A DNA stretch of 8,902 nt. Origin: Pseudomonadota bacterium. GTDB lineage: Bacteria > Myxococcota_A > UBA796 > SXON01. The DNA lies in NCBI GenBank assembly GCA_005776735.1, contig SXOM01000082.1:1-8902 (forward strand). Reading direction: 5' to 3'. Under the pieces are notes generated by a model. That model was not told the origin of the DNA. It saw only the letters and a list, made by a program, of their open reading frames with translations, and searched no databases. The stretch's first letter is position 1. Every line of letters starts with the position of its first letter. Below are positions 1-7,405 of the stretch, in pieces. The position numbers were made by a program, and so were the translations under genes.

Positions 1-139
1 CGACGCCGTCCCGAGGCGGGTCCGGGCCACGCGAAAACGCCGCGAATCTGGCGCCGCTCCCGCGGCGGGGCGCGCGGCGGCTCCGCGGCTCGACGCAGCG
101 GGTCGCGGCGCGCCCCCCACGAGATAGGACGACCGGTCC
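1..139 (+). other. GC-rich leader upstream of dnaE, no gene seen
   Basis: No convincing reading frame ends or starts here apart from dnaE. The stretch has several short GC-only inverted repeats. The longest I see is a perfect 9-base pair of arms at 67-75 and 108-116, with a 32-base loop, just before the Shine-Dalgarno site. At this base composition 9-base arms arise by chance several times per window, so a leader hairpin is only possible. I could not recognise a sigma-70-type -35/-10 promoter. The upstream neighbour lies outside the window. Confidence 0.4.
126..129 (+). promoter_or_regulatory. Shine-Dalgarno-like site of dnaE
   Basis: AGGA lies 10 bases before the ATG at 140. It is a modest ribosome-binding match in a very GC-rich leader and supports this ATG as the dnaE start. 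Confidence 0.55.
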
Positions 140-3100
140 ATGGCGTTCGCGCACCTCCACGTCCACTCGCAGTTCTCCGTGCTCAACGGCGTCCCGTCGC
201 CCAAGAAATTGGTCGCGTCCGCCGCCGCCGCCGGGATGGACGCGCTGGCGCTCACCGACACCGCCAACCTCTACGGCGCGGTCGAGCTGTACAAGGCGTG
301 CAAGGAGAAGAAGCTCCACCCGGTCTTCGGCGCCGAGCTGTGGATCGACCCACGGGGGATCGGCGTGCGCGAAGGCGGCCTCGGCCCGAGCTTCCAGGTC
401 GTGCTGCTGGTGCAGGACGAGGCCGGGTACGCCAACCTGTGTGAGCTGGTCACCCGCGCGATCTTCGATGGGATCTACTTCCGACCGCGCATCGACCTCG
501 AGCTGCTCCGGCGCCACCACGCGGGCCTGTTCTGCCTGACGGGCAACGGGGAGACGGGCGCCATCCGCAGGGACGGCAACGAGGAGCGCGTCGGGTGGCT
601 GGGGGAGTGCTTCGGCGCCGATCGGCTGTTCGGCGAACTGGCGGATCACGGCCTGGAGTGGCAGCCGGCCGCCAACGCCGAGGTCCGGCGCATCGGGGCG
701 AAGTTCGGCTTCCCCACGGTCGTGACCAACCAGGTGCGGTACCTGGCGCCTACCGACGTGGTCCAGCTCGACCTGCTCAACGGCATCGGGATGGGCGCTT
801 CGCTGGCCGACCCGAAGCGCCCGCGCCTGCAGACCGACCAGGCGTGGTTCAAGACCGAGGCCGACCTCCGCGAGCTGTTCCCCGACGACGGCGCCGCGAT
901 CGACCGCACGGCCGAGGTCGCCCACGCCTGCCACTACAAGTTCCCGAGTGGCATCTATTATTTTCCGGCGTCGGTCCCACCCGACAAGGACGAAGAGACC
1001 GAAAAGAACTGGGCGTTCTTCTTGGATGCGTTCCCGCCGTCGCGGGAGTTCCCCGTGCCGGGGGCCCGGCCGGTGGAGGGGGGCACGCTCAACGGCTACT
1101 TCCGTTGGTACGGGCGCGCGGGACTGGACCTGCGGCTGCGGTTCGTCCCCGAGGCCGACCACCCGGCCTACCGCGAGCGGCTCGAAGCCGAGCTCGCGAT
1201 GATCATCAAGATGGGCTTCCCGGCCTACCTGCTCATCGTCGCCGAGTTCATCAACTGGGCCAAGGACCGCGGCATCCCGGTCGGGCCGGGCCGCGGCAGC
1301 GCCGCGGGGAGCGTGGTCGCGTGGGCCATGCGCATCACCGACATCGACCCGGTGCGCTTTGCGTTGTTGTTCGAGCGGTTCCTCAACCCCGAACGCATCT
1401 CGATGCCCGACATCGACGTGGACTTCGCCCAGGACCGCCGCGAGGAGGTGATCGAGCACGTCCGCCAGAAGTACGGGCCCCCCCTGGTCAGCCAGATCAT
1501 CACCTACGGCAAGTTGCAGGCGAAGGCGGCGCTCAAGGACGTCGCGCGGGTGTGCGACATGAGCTTCCAGGAGTCCGACCGCATCACCAAGCTGGTGCCG
1601 GAGCGCCTGAACATCACCATCGAGGACGCGGTCAAGGAGGAGCCCCGGCTCCGCGCGCTGTTGGAGAGCGACCCCAAGGTTCGGCGCGTGGTCACCCTCG
1701 CCCAACGTATCGAGGGCGCGGTGCGCCAGACGGGCGTACACGCCGCGGGCGTGGTCATCGCCGACCGCCCGTTGGTGCAGCTCGCGCCGCTGTACCGCGA
1801 CTCGCCCGAGGGCGGGCCGGTCGTCCAGTACGACATGAAGTCGGCCGAGAGCGTCGGCCTCATCAAGTTCGACTTCCTGGGCCTCAAGACCCTCGACCAG
1901 GTGCGCGACGCCGTCGCGATGATCGAACAGAACACCGGAGAGCGCATCGACATCGGGCGCATCCCCGAAGAGGACGCCGCCACCTGGCAGATGCTCATCC
2001 GCGGCGACGCCCTGGGCGTGTTCCAGGTGGAGTCCGACGGCATGCGCGGGCTGTTGACCCGGCTCAAGCCCAACTGCCTGGATGACCTCGTGGCGCTGGT
2101 TGCGTTGTACCGCCCCGGTCCGCTGAGCTCGGGCATGGTCGATGACTTCATCGACAGAAAACATGGGAAGAAGGCGGTCGAGTACCCGTTCCCCGAGCTC
2201 GAGACCATCCTGAGCAACACGTATGGCACCATCGTGTACCAGGAGCAGGTCATGCAGTGTGCGCAGGTGTTGGCGGGCTACAGCCTCGGCGAGGCCGACC
2301 TGTTGCGACGCGCGATGGGCAAGAAGGACGCGGCGGAGATGGGGCGGCAGAAGGTCCGCTTCGTCGATGGCGCGGTGGCGAGGGGCCACGACGAGCGCAA
2401 GTCCAGCGACCTGTTCGACCTGTTGGCCAAGTTCGCGGAGTACGGCTTCAACAAGAGCCACTCGGCGGCGTACGGGTTCATCAGCTACCAGACCGCGTGG
2501 CTCAAGGCCAACCACCGCGCGGAGTACATGGCGGCGTTGATGAGCATCGACGCAGGAAACTCCGACAAGGTGCTGTTGTACACCGGCGACTGTCGTCGTT
2601 CGAAGTTGAAGATCCTCCCGCCGGACATCAACACCAGCCTCGGCCGCTTCGACGTGCCGCGCGCCGATCGACAGTCGATCCGGTTCGGCCTGCACGCGGT
2701 CAAGGGGGTGGGGGAGAGCGCGGTCGAGGCGATCGTCGACGCCCGGCGCGCTGGGCCCTTCACCGACTTCATGGATGTATTGCGGCGGGTCGACCAGAAG
2801 CGAGCCAACAAGAAGGTGTGGGAGGCGCTGATCCGTTGCGGCGCGATGGACAGCTTCGGCCAGCCCCGCGCGCGCCTCAACGCCGCCATCGAAGACGCGA
2901 TGGCCGCCGCGGGCGAGGAGCAGGCGCAGAAGGCGTCCGGCCAGACCTCCCTTTTCGGGGGAGGGGGGATGGCGGCCCCCGTGTTCCGCCTGCCCAACGT
3001 CGGCGAGTGGACCGTCGGCGAACGGATGAAGATGGAGAAAGAAGCGCTGGGCTTCTTCCTCACCGGTCACCCGGTCACCGCGTTCGACGAGCAGATCACC

Positions 3101-3673
3101 GACTACGGCTTCAAGCAGATCGCCGACCTGGCCCACGTCGAGGTCGAGCAGGGCTTCTCGCGCAACGGCCGCGAGCACAACGTGTGCGCGATCGTGACCG
3201 GAAAGCGCGTGATCCGGAACAAGAAGGGCGACCCGATGGCGTTTGTCACCTTCGAGGATCCGTCGGGAACCATCGACGCGGTCTTGTTCAAGGACACGCT
3301 CGCGAAGTTCATCGGGGTGCTCGATTGTGGCAAGCCGCTCGCGGTGCGGGCCAAGGTCGAGCAGCAGCCGGACAAGCCGCGGAGCCTGCGGCTGGAGGGG
3401 TGCGAGCCGATGGAGGACCTCCGGGAGCGCAGCACCACCAAGGCCGACCTGCACCTGCGCGAGGCCGAGCTCACCGACGACGCGGTGCGGACGCTCCGGG
3501 AGCTCGTCGCCGCCAACCTCGGCGCCTGTCGCACCCGGGTCTTCGTCGAGGCGCCGGGGCAGTTCACCGCCGAGCTGCGGGTGGGGCGCACATGGCAGGT
3601 CCGGGCCACCCCCCGGCTGGTCGACGGGGTACGTTCGTTGTTCGGACCCACCTCCCTCCGGCTGTACTCATGA
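140..3673 (+). CDS. dnaE: DNA polymerase III subunit alpha (replicative polymerase, DnaE1 type)
   Basis: Catalytic subunit of the chromosomal replicase, cytoplasmic, extending DNA with the beta clamp. The 1177 aa length is close to the E. coli protein (about 1160). Domain order seen: N-terminal PHP (starts with HLHVHS at 5-10), palm with GPGRGSAAGS at 382-391 and the acidic cluster PDIDVD (D424 and D426 match the catalytic Asp pair), third catalytic Asp D578 in KFDFLGLKTL, finger motifs LVALYRPGPL and EYGFNKSHSAAYG, a helix-hairpin-helix near 847-880, a clamp-binding motif QTSLF at 935-939 (consensus QxxLF), then an OB fold near 1005-1085. The internal clamp motif and domain order fit DnaE rather than PolC. 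The ATG at 140 is chosen because the PHP motif follows at once and AGGA lies 10 bases upstream. By eye, most PHP metal ligands are replaced, so proofreading probably comes from a separate DnaQ. The stop overlaps the next gene by four bases. Confidence 0.98.
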   Translation: MAFAHLHVHSQFSVLNGVPSPKKLVASAAAAGMDALALTDTANLYGAVELYKACKEKKLHPVFGAELWIDPRGIGVREGGLGPSFQVVLLVQDEAGYANLCELVTRAIFDGIYFRPRIDLELLRRHHAGLFCLTGNGETGAIRRDGNEERVGWLGECFGADRLFGELADHGLEWQPAANAEVRRIGAKFGFPTVVTNQVRYLAPTDVVQLDLLNGIGMGASLADPKRPRLQTDQAWFKTEADLRELFPDDGAAIDRTAEVAHACHYKFPSGIYYFPASVPPDKDEETEKNWAFFLDAFPPSREFPVPGARPVEGGTLNGYFRWYGRAGLDLRLRFVPEADHPAYRERLEAELAMIIKMGFPAYLLIVAEFINWAKDRGIPVGPGRGSAAGSVVAWAMRITDIDPVRFALLFERFLNPERISMPDIDVDFAQDRREEVIEHVRQKYGPPLVSQIITYGKLQAKAALKDVARVCDMSFQESDRITKLVPERLNITIEDAVKEEPRLRALLESDPKVRRVVTLAQRIEGAVRQTGVHAAGVVIADRPLVQLAPLYRDSPEGGPVVQYDMKSAESVGLIKFDFLGLKTLDQVRDAVAMIEQNTGERIDIGRIPEEDAATWQMLIRGDALGVFQVESDGMRGLLTRLKPNCLDDLVALVALYRPGPLSSGMVDDFIDRKHGKKAVEYPFPELETILSNTYGTIVYQEQVMQCAQVLAGYSLGEADLLRRAMGKKDAAEMGRQKVRFVDGAVARGHDERKSSDLFDLLAKFAEYGFNKSHSAAYGFISYQTAWLKANHRAEYMAALMSIDAGNSDKVLLYTGDCRRSKLKILPPDINTSLGRFDVPRADRQSIRFGLHAVKGVGESAVEAIVDARRAGPFTDFMDVLRRVDQKRANKKVWEALIRCGAMDSFGQPRARLNAAIEDAMAAAGEEQAQKASGQTSLFGGGGMAAPVFRLPNVGEWTVGERMKMEKEALGFFLTGHPVTAFDEQITDYGFKQIADLAHVEVEQGFSRNGREHNVCAIVTGKRVIRNKKGDPMAFVTFEDPSGTIDAVLFKDTLAKFIGVLDCGKPLAVRAKVEQQPDKPRSLRLEGCEPMEDLRERSTTKADLHLREAELTDDAVRTLRELVAANLGACRTRVFVEAPGQFTAELRVGRTWQVRATPRLVDGVRSLFGPTSLRLYS

Positions 3674-4431
3674 TCCTCGCCTTCGTCGTCGCCGCTGCAG
3701 CGGTGGAACCCGTCATCGAAGAGCTCGCCGACGGCGCCGTGGACTGGACCAACCTGCGCCTGGTCGTACACGGCGTGGGCGGGGGCAGCACCGGCGCGAT
3801 GGCCAACCTCGAGGCGGCCGAGGGCGACGCCCGCGCCGAGCTCGAGCCCCGGGTGCTCGCCCTGGCGCGGGCGGTGCGGGTCGACCGTGCGCGCCTCGCC
3901 GGCGAGCTGCTCGACGCGGCCGACGCGGTCGCCGATCGCCTGGAGAGCAACCTCTCCACCTGGGAGGTCTTCGAGGCCCGCTACCTCGCCAGCGGGCGGG
4001 TCGAGCTCGACGCGGCCCTGTCCTTGCAGACGTGGCTGCGGCCGGCCCTGGTCACCTTCGCGCACACCCCCGAGCGGCCGGCGCGGCCGGGTGGGGCGTC
4101 GGGCCTGGTGGTCGACGCGCGGGGGCTCGACGTCCGCTGTGCGCTCGCGCCCGAGCTCTTCGACGAGACGGGCGCCCACCTCTACGGCATCGGCGACATG
4201 ACCGCGTACCAGGCCAGCCAGCACGGCCCCGTGGTGTACGTGCGCGACCCGGCCGATCCGGCCGCGGCGCGTCGTGCGGGCGAGCTCCCGGTGCACGTGC
4301 GCGCGCTCCGCGTGCAGGACGGCACCGACCTGGTGCTCGGCGCCGAGGCGGCGTCCGCGGTGCGCGCCGCGGGCGAAGCGGGCGACCTGCTCCTGCACGG
4401 CAAGGTCGTCGTGGTCGTGGGGGGCTCGTGA
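3670..4431 (+). CDS. Predicted secreted protein, LPP20/FlgT-N-like, function unknown
   Basis: 253 aa. The start MILAFVVAAAAVEP resembles a very short signal peptide with a possible cleavage after the Ala run, so export to the periplasm or outer membrane is likely but not certain. The middle (about 45-110) is Ala/Glu/Arg-rich and probably helical. The C-terminal half has SGLVVDARGLDVRCALAPEL (144-163), then LYGIGDM, VVYVRDP and a final hydrophobic strand VVVVVG. From memory of the family this resembles secreted proteins with a 'TGLVVDARGL...PAL.P.I.DE.G..VYG' pattern, close to LPP20 lipoproteins and the FlgT N-terminal region. No lipobox Cys is present. The start is set by the ATGA overlap with the dnaE stop; no strong Shine-Dalgarno is visible, which fits translational coupling. 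No enzymatic motif was seen. The family assignment is tentative, while the coding call is firm from codon bias and tiling. Confidence 0.85.
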   Translation: MILAFVVAAAAVEPVIEELADGAVDWTNLRLVVHGVGGGSTGAMANLEAAEGDARAELEPRVLALARAVRVDRARLAGELLDAADAVADRLESNLSTWEVFEARYLASGRVELDAALSLQTWLRPALVTFAHTPERPARPGGASGLVVDARGLDVRCALAPELFDETGAHLYGIGDMTAYQASQHGPVVYVRDPADPAAARRAGELPVHVRALRVQDGTDLVLGAEAASAVRAAGEAGDLLLHGKVVVVVGGS

Positions 4432-5573
4432 TCCGCAGCCGCGCCCACTCGGGTCGCGGCACCGCGTCGTTGCCCGTGCGCCGATCGCCCCCGCCTTCGT
4501 CGCGCTCCCACCTCGGGTGGGCGGTGGTGGGCGCCGTCACGCTGGCGGGCCTGGTGTACGTCACCTCGTCGGTCCTCTCCATGCTGTTTGCGTCGGCGGT
4601 GCTCGCGTGGTTGTTCGATCGGCCGGTGAGCGCACTGCAGGCGCGAGGTCACTCCCGCGACTTCGGCATCGCCCTGGTCACCTCGGCCCTGGTGGCGGTC
4701 ACGCTGGTCCTGCTGGTCTTCGTCATCCCCGACGCCTTCCGGCAGATCGCGGCCCTGACGCTCAACCTCCGCCCGTACTTCGACCGCGCCGCCGCCGAGT
4801 TCGGCCCGCTGGTGGCGCAGGCCGAGTCCCGGTTCGGGGTCGACCTCCCGGTCGACGTGCAGGAGCTCGGGCGCCTCGCGCCGGAGTACCTCAAGAAGGT
4901 CACGCCCGACCTCCGCGCGCAGATCGAGGCGACGCTCGGCACGGTGGCGTCGGGCGGACTCTCGGTCGTGTTCTCCGCGTTGTCGTTGTCGCTCCTCCCG
5001 CTGTTCACGTTCTTCCTCCTGCGCGACTGGCCTGGGCTGGTGGCGTTCGTCGGCGAGCTCGTGCCGGTGCGCGCGCGGGACACGGTCGACACGCTGGTGG
5101 CGGAGATCGACGCGCGGCTCATCGGGTGGGTGCGCGGGCAGCTCACCGTGGCCCTGGTCCTCGGCGTGGTGTACTCGGTCGGCCTTTACGCCTCGGGCAT
5201 CGATCTCGCCGTCACCATCGGCCTGTCGGGGGGGGTGCTGTTCCTCGTGCCCTACGTCGGCCCGCTGCTGACCGGCGCGCTGGCGGGCGGCCTGTGTCTG
5301 CTCAAGTTCGGGCTCGACTGGCACCTCGGGGTGGTCGTCGGCACCTTCGTCGTCGGGCAGACCCTCGAGGGCTTCGTCTTCACGCCGCTGCTGGTCGGCG
5401 ACCGCGTGGGGCTGCACCCGATGGTGGTCATGGTCGCCATCATCGTCGGGGGCAACCTCCTCGGCATGGTCGGCATCATCCTCGCGGTGCCGGTCACGGC
5501 CGCGCTCGCGGTCGTCGGCGCGTGGGGGCTGCAGATGTGGAAGGAGAGCCGCACCTACCGCGGCGCCACGTGA
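4428..5573 (+). CDS. AI-2E family transporter (PerM/TqsA-like membrane permease)
   Basis: 381 aa inner-membrane protein, near the usual 350 aa for the family plus an N-terminal extension. Hydrophobic segments are visible at roughly 30-63 (probably two), 79-100, 176-198, 235-255, 261-288, 296-318 and 330-365. A soluble segment at about 103-170 separates the first group from the rest, as is usual. Diagnostic motifs are RLIGWVRGQLTVALVLGVVY (230-249), FLVPYVGPLLTG (272-283) and FTPLLVGDRVGLHP (318-331), followed by a GG-containing last helix pair. Members have been tied to autoinducer-2 export or Na+/H+ antiport, but most are uncharacterised, so no substrate can be given. The GTG start at 4428 overlaps the preceding stop (GTGA), with a G-run just upstream. 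The first 28 residues are unusually rich in Arg, Ser and Pro, probably a cytoplasmic tail. The stop overlaps the next gene by four bases. Confidence 0.95.
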   Translation: MIRSRAHSGRGTASLPVRRSPPPSSRSHLGWAVVGAVTLAGLVYVTSSVLSMLFASAVLAWLFDRPVSALQARGHSRDFGIALVTSALVAVTLVLLVFVIPDAFRQIAALTLNLRPYFDRAAAEFGPLVAQAESRFGVDLPVDVQELGRLAPEYLKKVTPDLRAQIEATLGTVASGGLSVVFSALSLSLLPLFTFFLLRDWPGLVAFVGELVPVRARDTVDTLVAEIDARLIGWVRGQLTVALVLGVVYSVGLYASGIDLAVTIGLSGGVLFLVPYVGPLLTGALAGGLCLLKFGLDWHLGVVVGTFVVGQTLEGFVFTPLLVGDRVGLHPMVVMVAIIVGGNLLGMVGIILAVPVTAALAVVGAWGLQMWKESRTYRGAT

Positions 5574-6385
5574 CGCCGGTGCTCCTCGGCTGGCTGCTCG
5601 GGTGTGCCGAGGAGGTCTTGCCCCCGCCGCCGCCGGGGATGCCGCCCCCACCGCTCGGCGTGGCGTGGTTCACCTCGGCCGACGGGGCGCGCTGGGAGCG
5701 CCAGCCCGGCTACGCCCACGATGGCTTGCAGAGCCTCGGCCTGCGGGTCGGCCCGGCGGGCGCCCTCGAGGTGTGCGGGCTCAACTTCCGCGGTCGTGCG
5801 GCGTGGTGGGAGCGATTCACCGGGCCCCCGCTCCACGGCGCCACCTTCGACGGCGCGGCGTGGTCGCCGACCACGTGGTCGGTGTCGGACCCCGAGACCA
5901 CCAACTACATCGATCCCCAGTGGCTCGACGACGAGCTGTGGTACATCGCGCGCGCCGGCACCCACGGCGACCCTGCGCTCGACGGCGGGTCCAACCGGGT
6001 GCGCTCCAGTCCCCCGCCGCAGGACCGCCTCGCCCTCGCCGGCGCCACCGACCCGAGCCCCGTTCGGTTCGCCGGACAGCTCCACCTCTTCTTGACCACC
6101 GGGGGGCGCCGGGTGGAGCACTGGGCGGGCGAACCGCTGGCCCGCGTCGCCACCTGGGACGAGGTCACCGTGCCGTTCGCTACGGTGATCGCGGACGAGC
6201 TGTGGTTGGTCGCCCAGCGGGCCACGCCGCCCCGCACCCCGGTGGTGTCTCGTAGCACCGACGGCCGCTCGTGGTCGCCGTTCGTCCCCGTGGTCGAGAC
6301 GGCGCGGGCGTGCACGAGCCCCGTGGTCGGCCCGCACCCCCGGGGAGGCTTGGTGCTACTCTGTGTCGAGGAGTCGGCCCCATGA
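5570..6385 (+). CDS. Predicted lipoprotein with beta-propeller-like repeats, function unknown
   Basis: 271 aa from the GTG at 5570, which overlaps the previous stop (GTGA). The start MTPVLLGWLLGC gives a short hydrophobic stretch and a lipobox-like LLGC with Cys12, followed by AEE and a Pro-rich linker (17-29). This suggests a lipid-anchored envelope protein. The body carries spaced sheet-like repeats: FTSADGARW (34-42), YIDPQWLDDELWYIAR (113-128), ATDPSPVRFAGQLHLFL (159-175), SRSTDGRSW (227-235) and CTSPVV (248-253). Such SxDG..W and DP motifs recall Asp-box/sialidase-like and five-bladed (GH43-like) propellers, but no glycosidase catalytic set can be assigned. An alternative GTG at 5537 would add 11 residues ending RRH, giving a more normal positive signal-peptide start, although it lies well inside the permease gene. 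Four Cys (12, 69, 248, 265) fit an exported protein. The fold is inferred and the function unknown. Confidence 0.85.
   Translation: MTPVLLGWLLGCAEEVLPPPPPGMPPPPLGVAWFTSADGARWERQPGYAHDGLQSLGLRVGPAGALEVCGLNFRGRAAWWERFTGPPLHGATFDGAAWSPTTWSVSDPETTNYIDPQWLDDELWYIARAGTHGDPALDGGSNRVRSSPPPQDRLALAGATDPSPVRFAGQLHLFLTTGGRRVEHWAGEPLARVATWDEVTVPFATVIADELWLVAQRATPPRTPVVSRSTDGRSWSPFVPVVETARACTSPVVGPHPRGGLVLLCVEESAP
6368..6373 (+). promoter_or_regulatory. Strong Shine-Dalgarno for the FGE-like lipoprotein
   Basis: GAGGAG ends 8 bases before the ATG at 6382. It is the best ribosome-binding site in the window and fixes that start. It sits inside the last codons of the preceding gene, so this cistron could start independently as well as by coupling. 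Confidence 0.75.
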
Positions 6386-7392
6386 AGATCGCAGCGCTCT
6401 CGCTGGCCTGGTTCTCCGCGTGTACGTCGGAGGGCAGCGACACGTCGCCCGACACGTCCGACACGTCCGACACCGCCGACACCGGCGACACCGCCTCGGC
6501 CGACGACGCCGACGGCGACGGGGTCCTGACCGCCGACGACTGCGACGACGCCGACCCCGCCGTCACCGCCGCGACCGAGCGCCGCATCCCCGAGGGCATC
6601 TTCGTGCGCGGCCATGACGACATCCCCGACGCTTCGCCGGCGCGGGAGATCTTCGTGAGCACGTTCTGCCTCGACGTCTACGAGGTCACCAACGCCCAGT
6701 TCGCTGCGTTCATGAACGCGCAGGCCCAGGCGGGCCTCGTCAACCAGGACGCCGAGGGCCAGCCGCTCTTCGACTTCGAAGACGCCGACGACGACGTGCC
6801 CGAGCGCATCCTCGACGGGGGCGACGGTACCTACACGGTGCAGCCCGGCTACGAGGACCATCCGGTCACCGAGGTGTACCATTGGTCGGGCGAAGCGTTC
6901 TGTGGGGCCCTCGGCAAGCGGCTCCCGACCGAGGCCGAGTGGGAGAAGGCGGCTTCTGGACCCGAGAAGTGGACATGGCCGTGGGGCGAGGCGATGATGG
7001 ACTGTTCGCTCGCCAACATCCGGCCGGGGCCCGAGGGCCTCGACCCCGAAGGCAACGAGATCCCGCCGTGTGTCGACGACACGACGCCGGTGGGAACGTA
7101 CACGACGGCGCCAGGTCCGTACGGGCACTACGACCTCGGCGGCAACGTCGCCGAGTGGGTGCACGACTGGTACCAGGAGCATTACTACGGCGAGTCCCCC
7201 GACACCGACCCGCAGGGCCCCGACACCGGGTGGAGCACGAGTTTCCCCGAAGGCCCGGCCGAAGCCCGCGTCACGCGCGGCGGCAGCTTCGCCTCGAGCG
7301 GGCTCTCGGTTCAGACGATGTCACGCTACGTCGAGCGCCCCTACGGAACGAGCAACGGCGTCGGGTTCCGTTGTGCCCGGTCTCAGCCCTGA
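6382..7392 (+). CDS. Predicted lipoprotein with MopE-like motif and FGE/SUMF1-like domain lacking catalytic cysteines
   Basis: 336 aa. MKIAALSLAWFSAC is a short lipoprotein-type signal (Cys14), followed by an Asp/Thr/Ser linker (about 18-40) made by 9-bp DNA repeats. Residues 41-59 (DADGDG...DCDDADP) match the acidic metal-binding repeat seen in MopE-type and thrombospondin-3-like proteins. Residues about 68-333 are a formylglycine-generating-enzyme/SUMF1/EgtB/PvdO-type domain: IPEGIFVRG, FCLDVYEVTNAQF (95-107), GKRLPTEAEWEKAA (178-191), DLGGNVAEWVHDWY (251-264), RVTRGGSF (296-303) and NGVGFRCA (325-332). In true FGE two catalytic Cys follow RGGS; here these positions are about S305 and V310, so classic formylglycine formation is unlikely. 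No sulfatase gene is nearby. Export and six remaining Cys suggest a disulfide-bonded envelope or surface protein. The start is fixed by GAGGAG at 6368 and the ATGA overlap. It is the last gene of the run. Confidence 0.93.
   Translation: MKIAALSLAWFSACTSEGSDTSPDTSDTSDTADTGDTASADDADGDGVLTADDCDDADPAVTAATERRIPEGIFVRGHDDIPDASPAREIFVSTFCLDVYEVTNAQFAAFMNAQAQAGLVNQDAEGQPLFDFEDADDDVPERILDGGDGTYTVQPGYEDHPVTEVYHWSGEAFCGALGKRLPTEAEWEKAASGPEKWTWPWGEAMMDCSLANIRPGPEGLDPEGNEIPPCVDDTTPVGTYTTAPGPYGHYDLGGNVAEWVHDWYQEHYYGESPDTDPQGPDTGWSTSFPEGPAEARVTRGGSFASSGLSVQTMSRYVERPYGTSNGVGFRCARSQP
6439..6495 (+). repeat. 9-bp tandem repeat encoding the Asp/Thr linker
   Basis: Five adjacent 9-base units occupy 6451-6495 (GACACGTCC twice, then GACACCGCC, GACACCGGC, GACACCGCC). 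One imperfect unit with 3 extra bases precedes them at 6439-6450. The unit keeps the frame and encodes Asp-Thr-(Ser/Ala/Gly) triplets in the linker after the lipidated Cys. Copy number could vary between strains without breaking the gene. Confidence 0.85.
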
Positions 7393-7405
7393 GTGACGCA
7401 GTTGG

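Noticed and set aside
67..116. 9-base inverted repeat in the dnaE leader as a riboswitch or attenuator
   Set aside because: Arms are pure G/C except none, the loop is 32 bases, and several such pairs are expected by chance at this composition. No conserved riboswitch motif is seen.
2257..3669. In-frame upstream extension of the 3670-4431 gene through dnaE
   Set aside because: The upstream part is an Arg/Gly-rich shadow of dnaE. The ATG at 3670 opens a signal-like sequence and overlaps the dnaE stop.
3103..4398. Minus-strand open frame of 431 codons opposite the dnaE 3' end and the second gene
   Set aside because: The product is low-complexity, rich in Arg, Gly, Val and Glu, with no recognisable motif. 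It runs across two real plus-strand genes, so it reflects third-position GC bias.
4182..5651. Long minus-strand open frame of 489 codons opposite the AI-2E permease gene
   Set aside because: It is a shadow frame of GC-rich coding DNA: Arg/His/Glu/Asp-heavy low-complexity product, no domain motif, and it sits opposite genes with clear family motifs.
6382..7392. Functional formylglycine-generating enzyme for sulfatases
   Set aside because: Both catalytic Cys positions are replaced and no sulfatase gene lies in the window.
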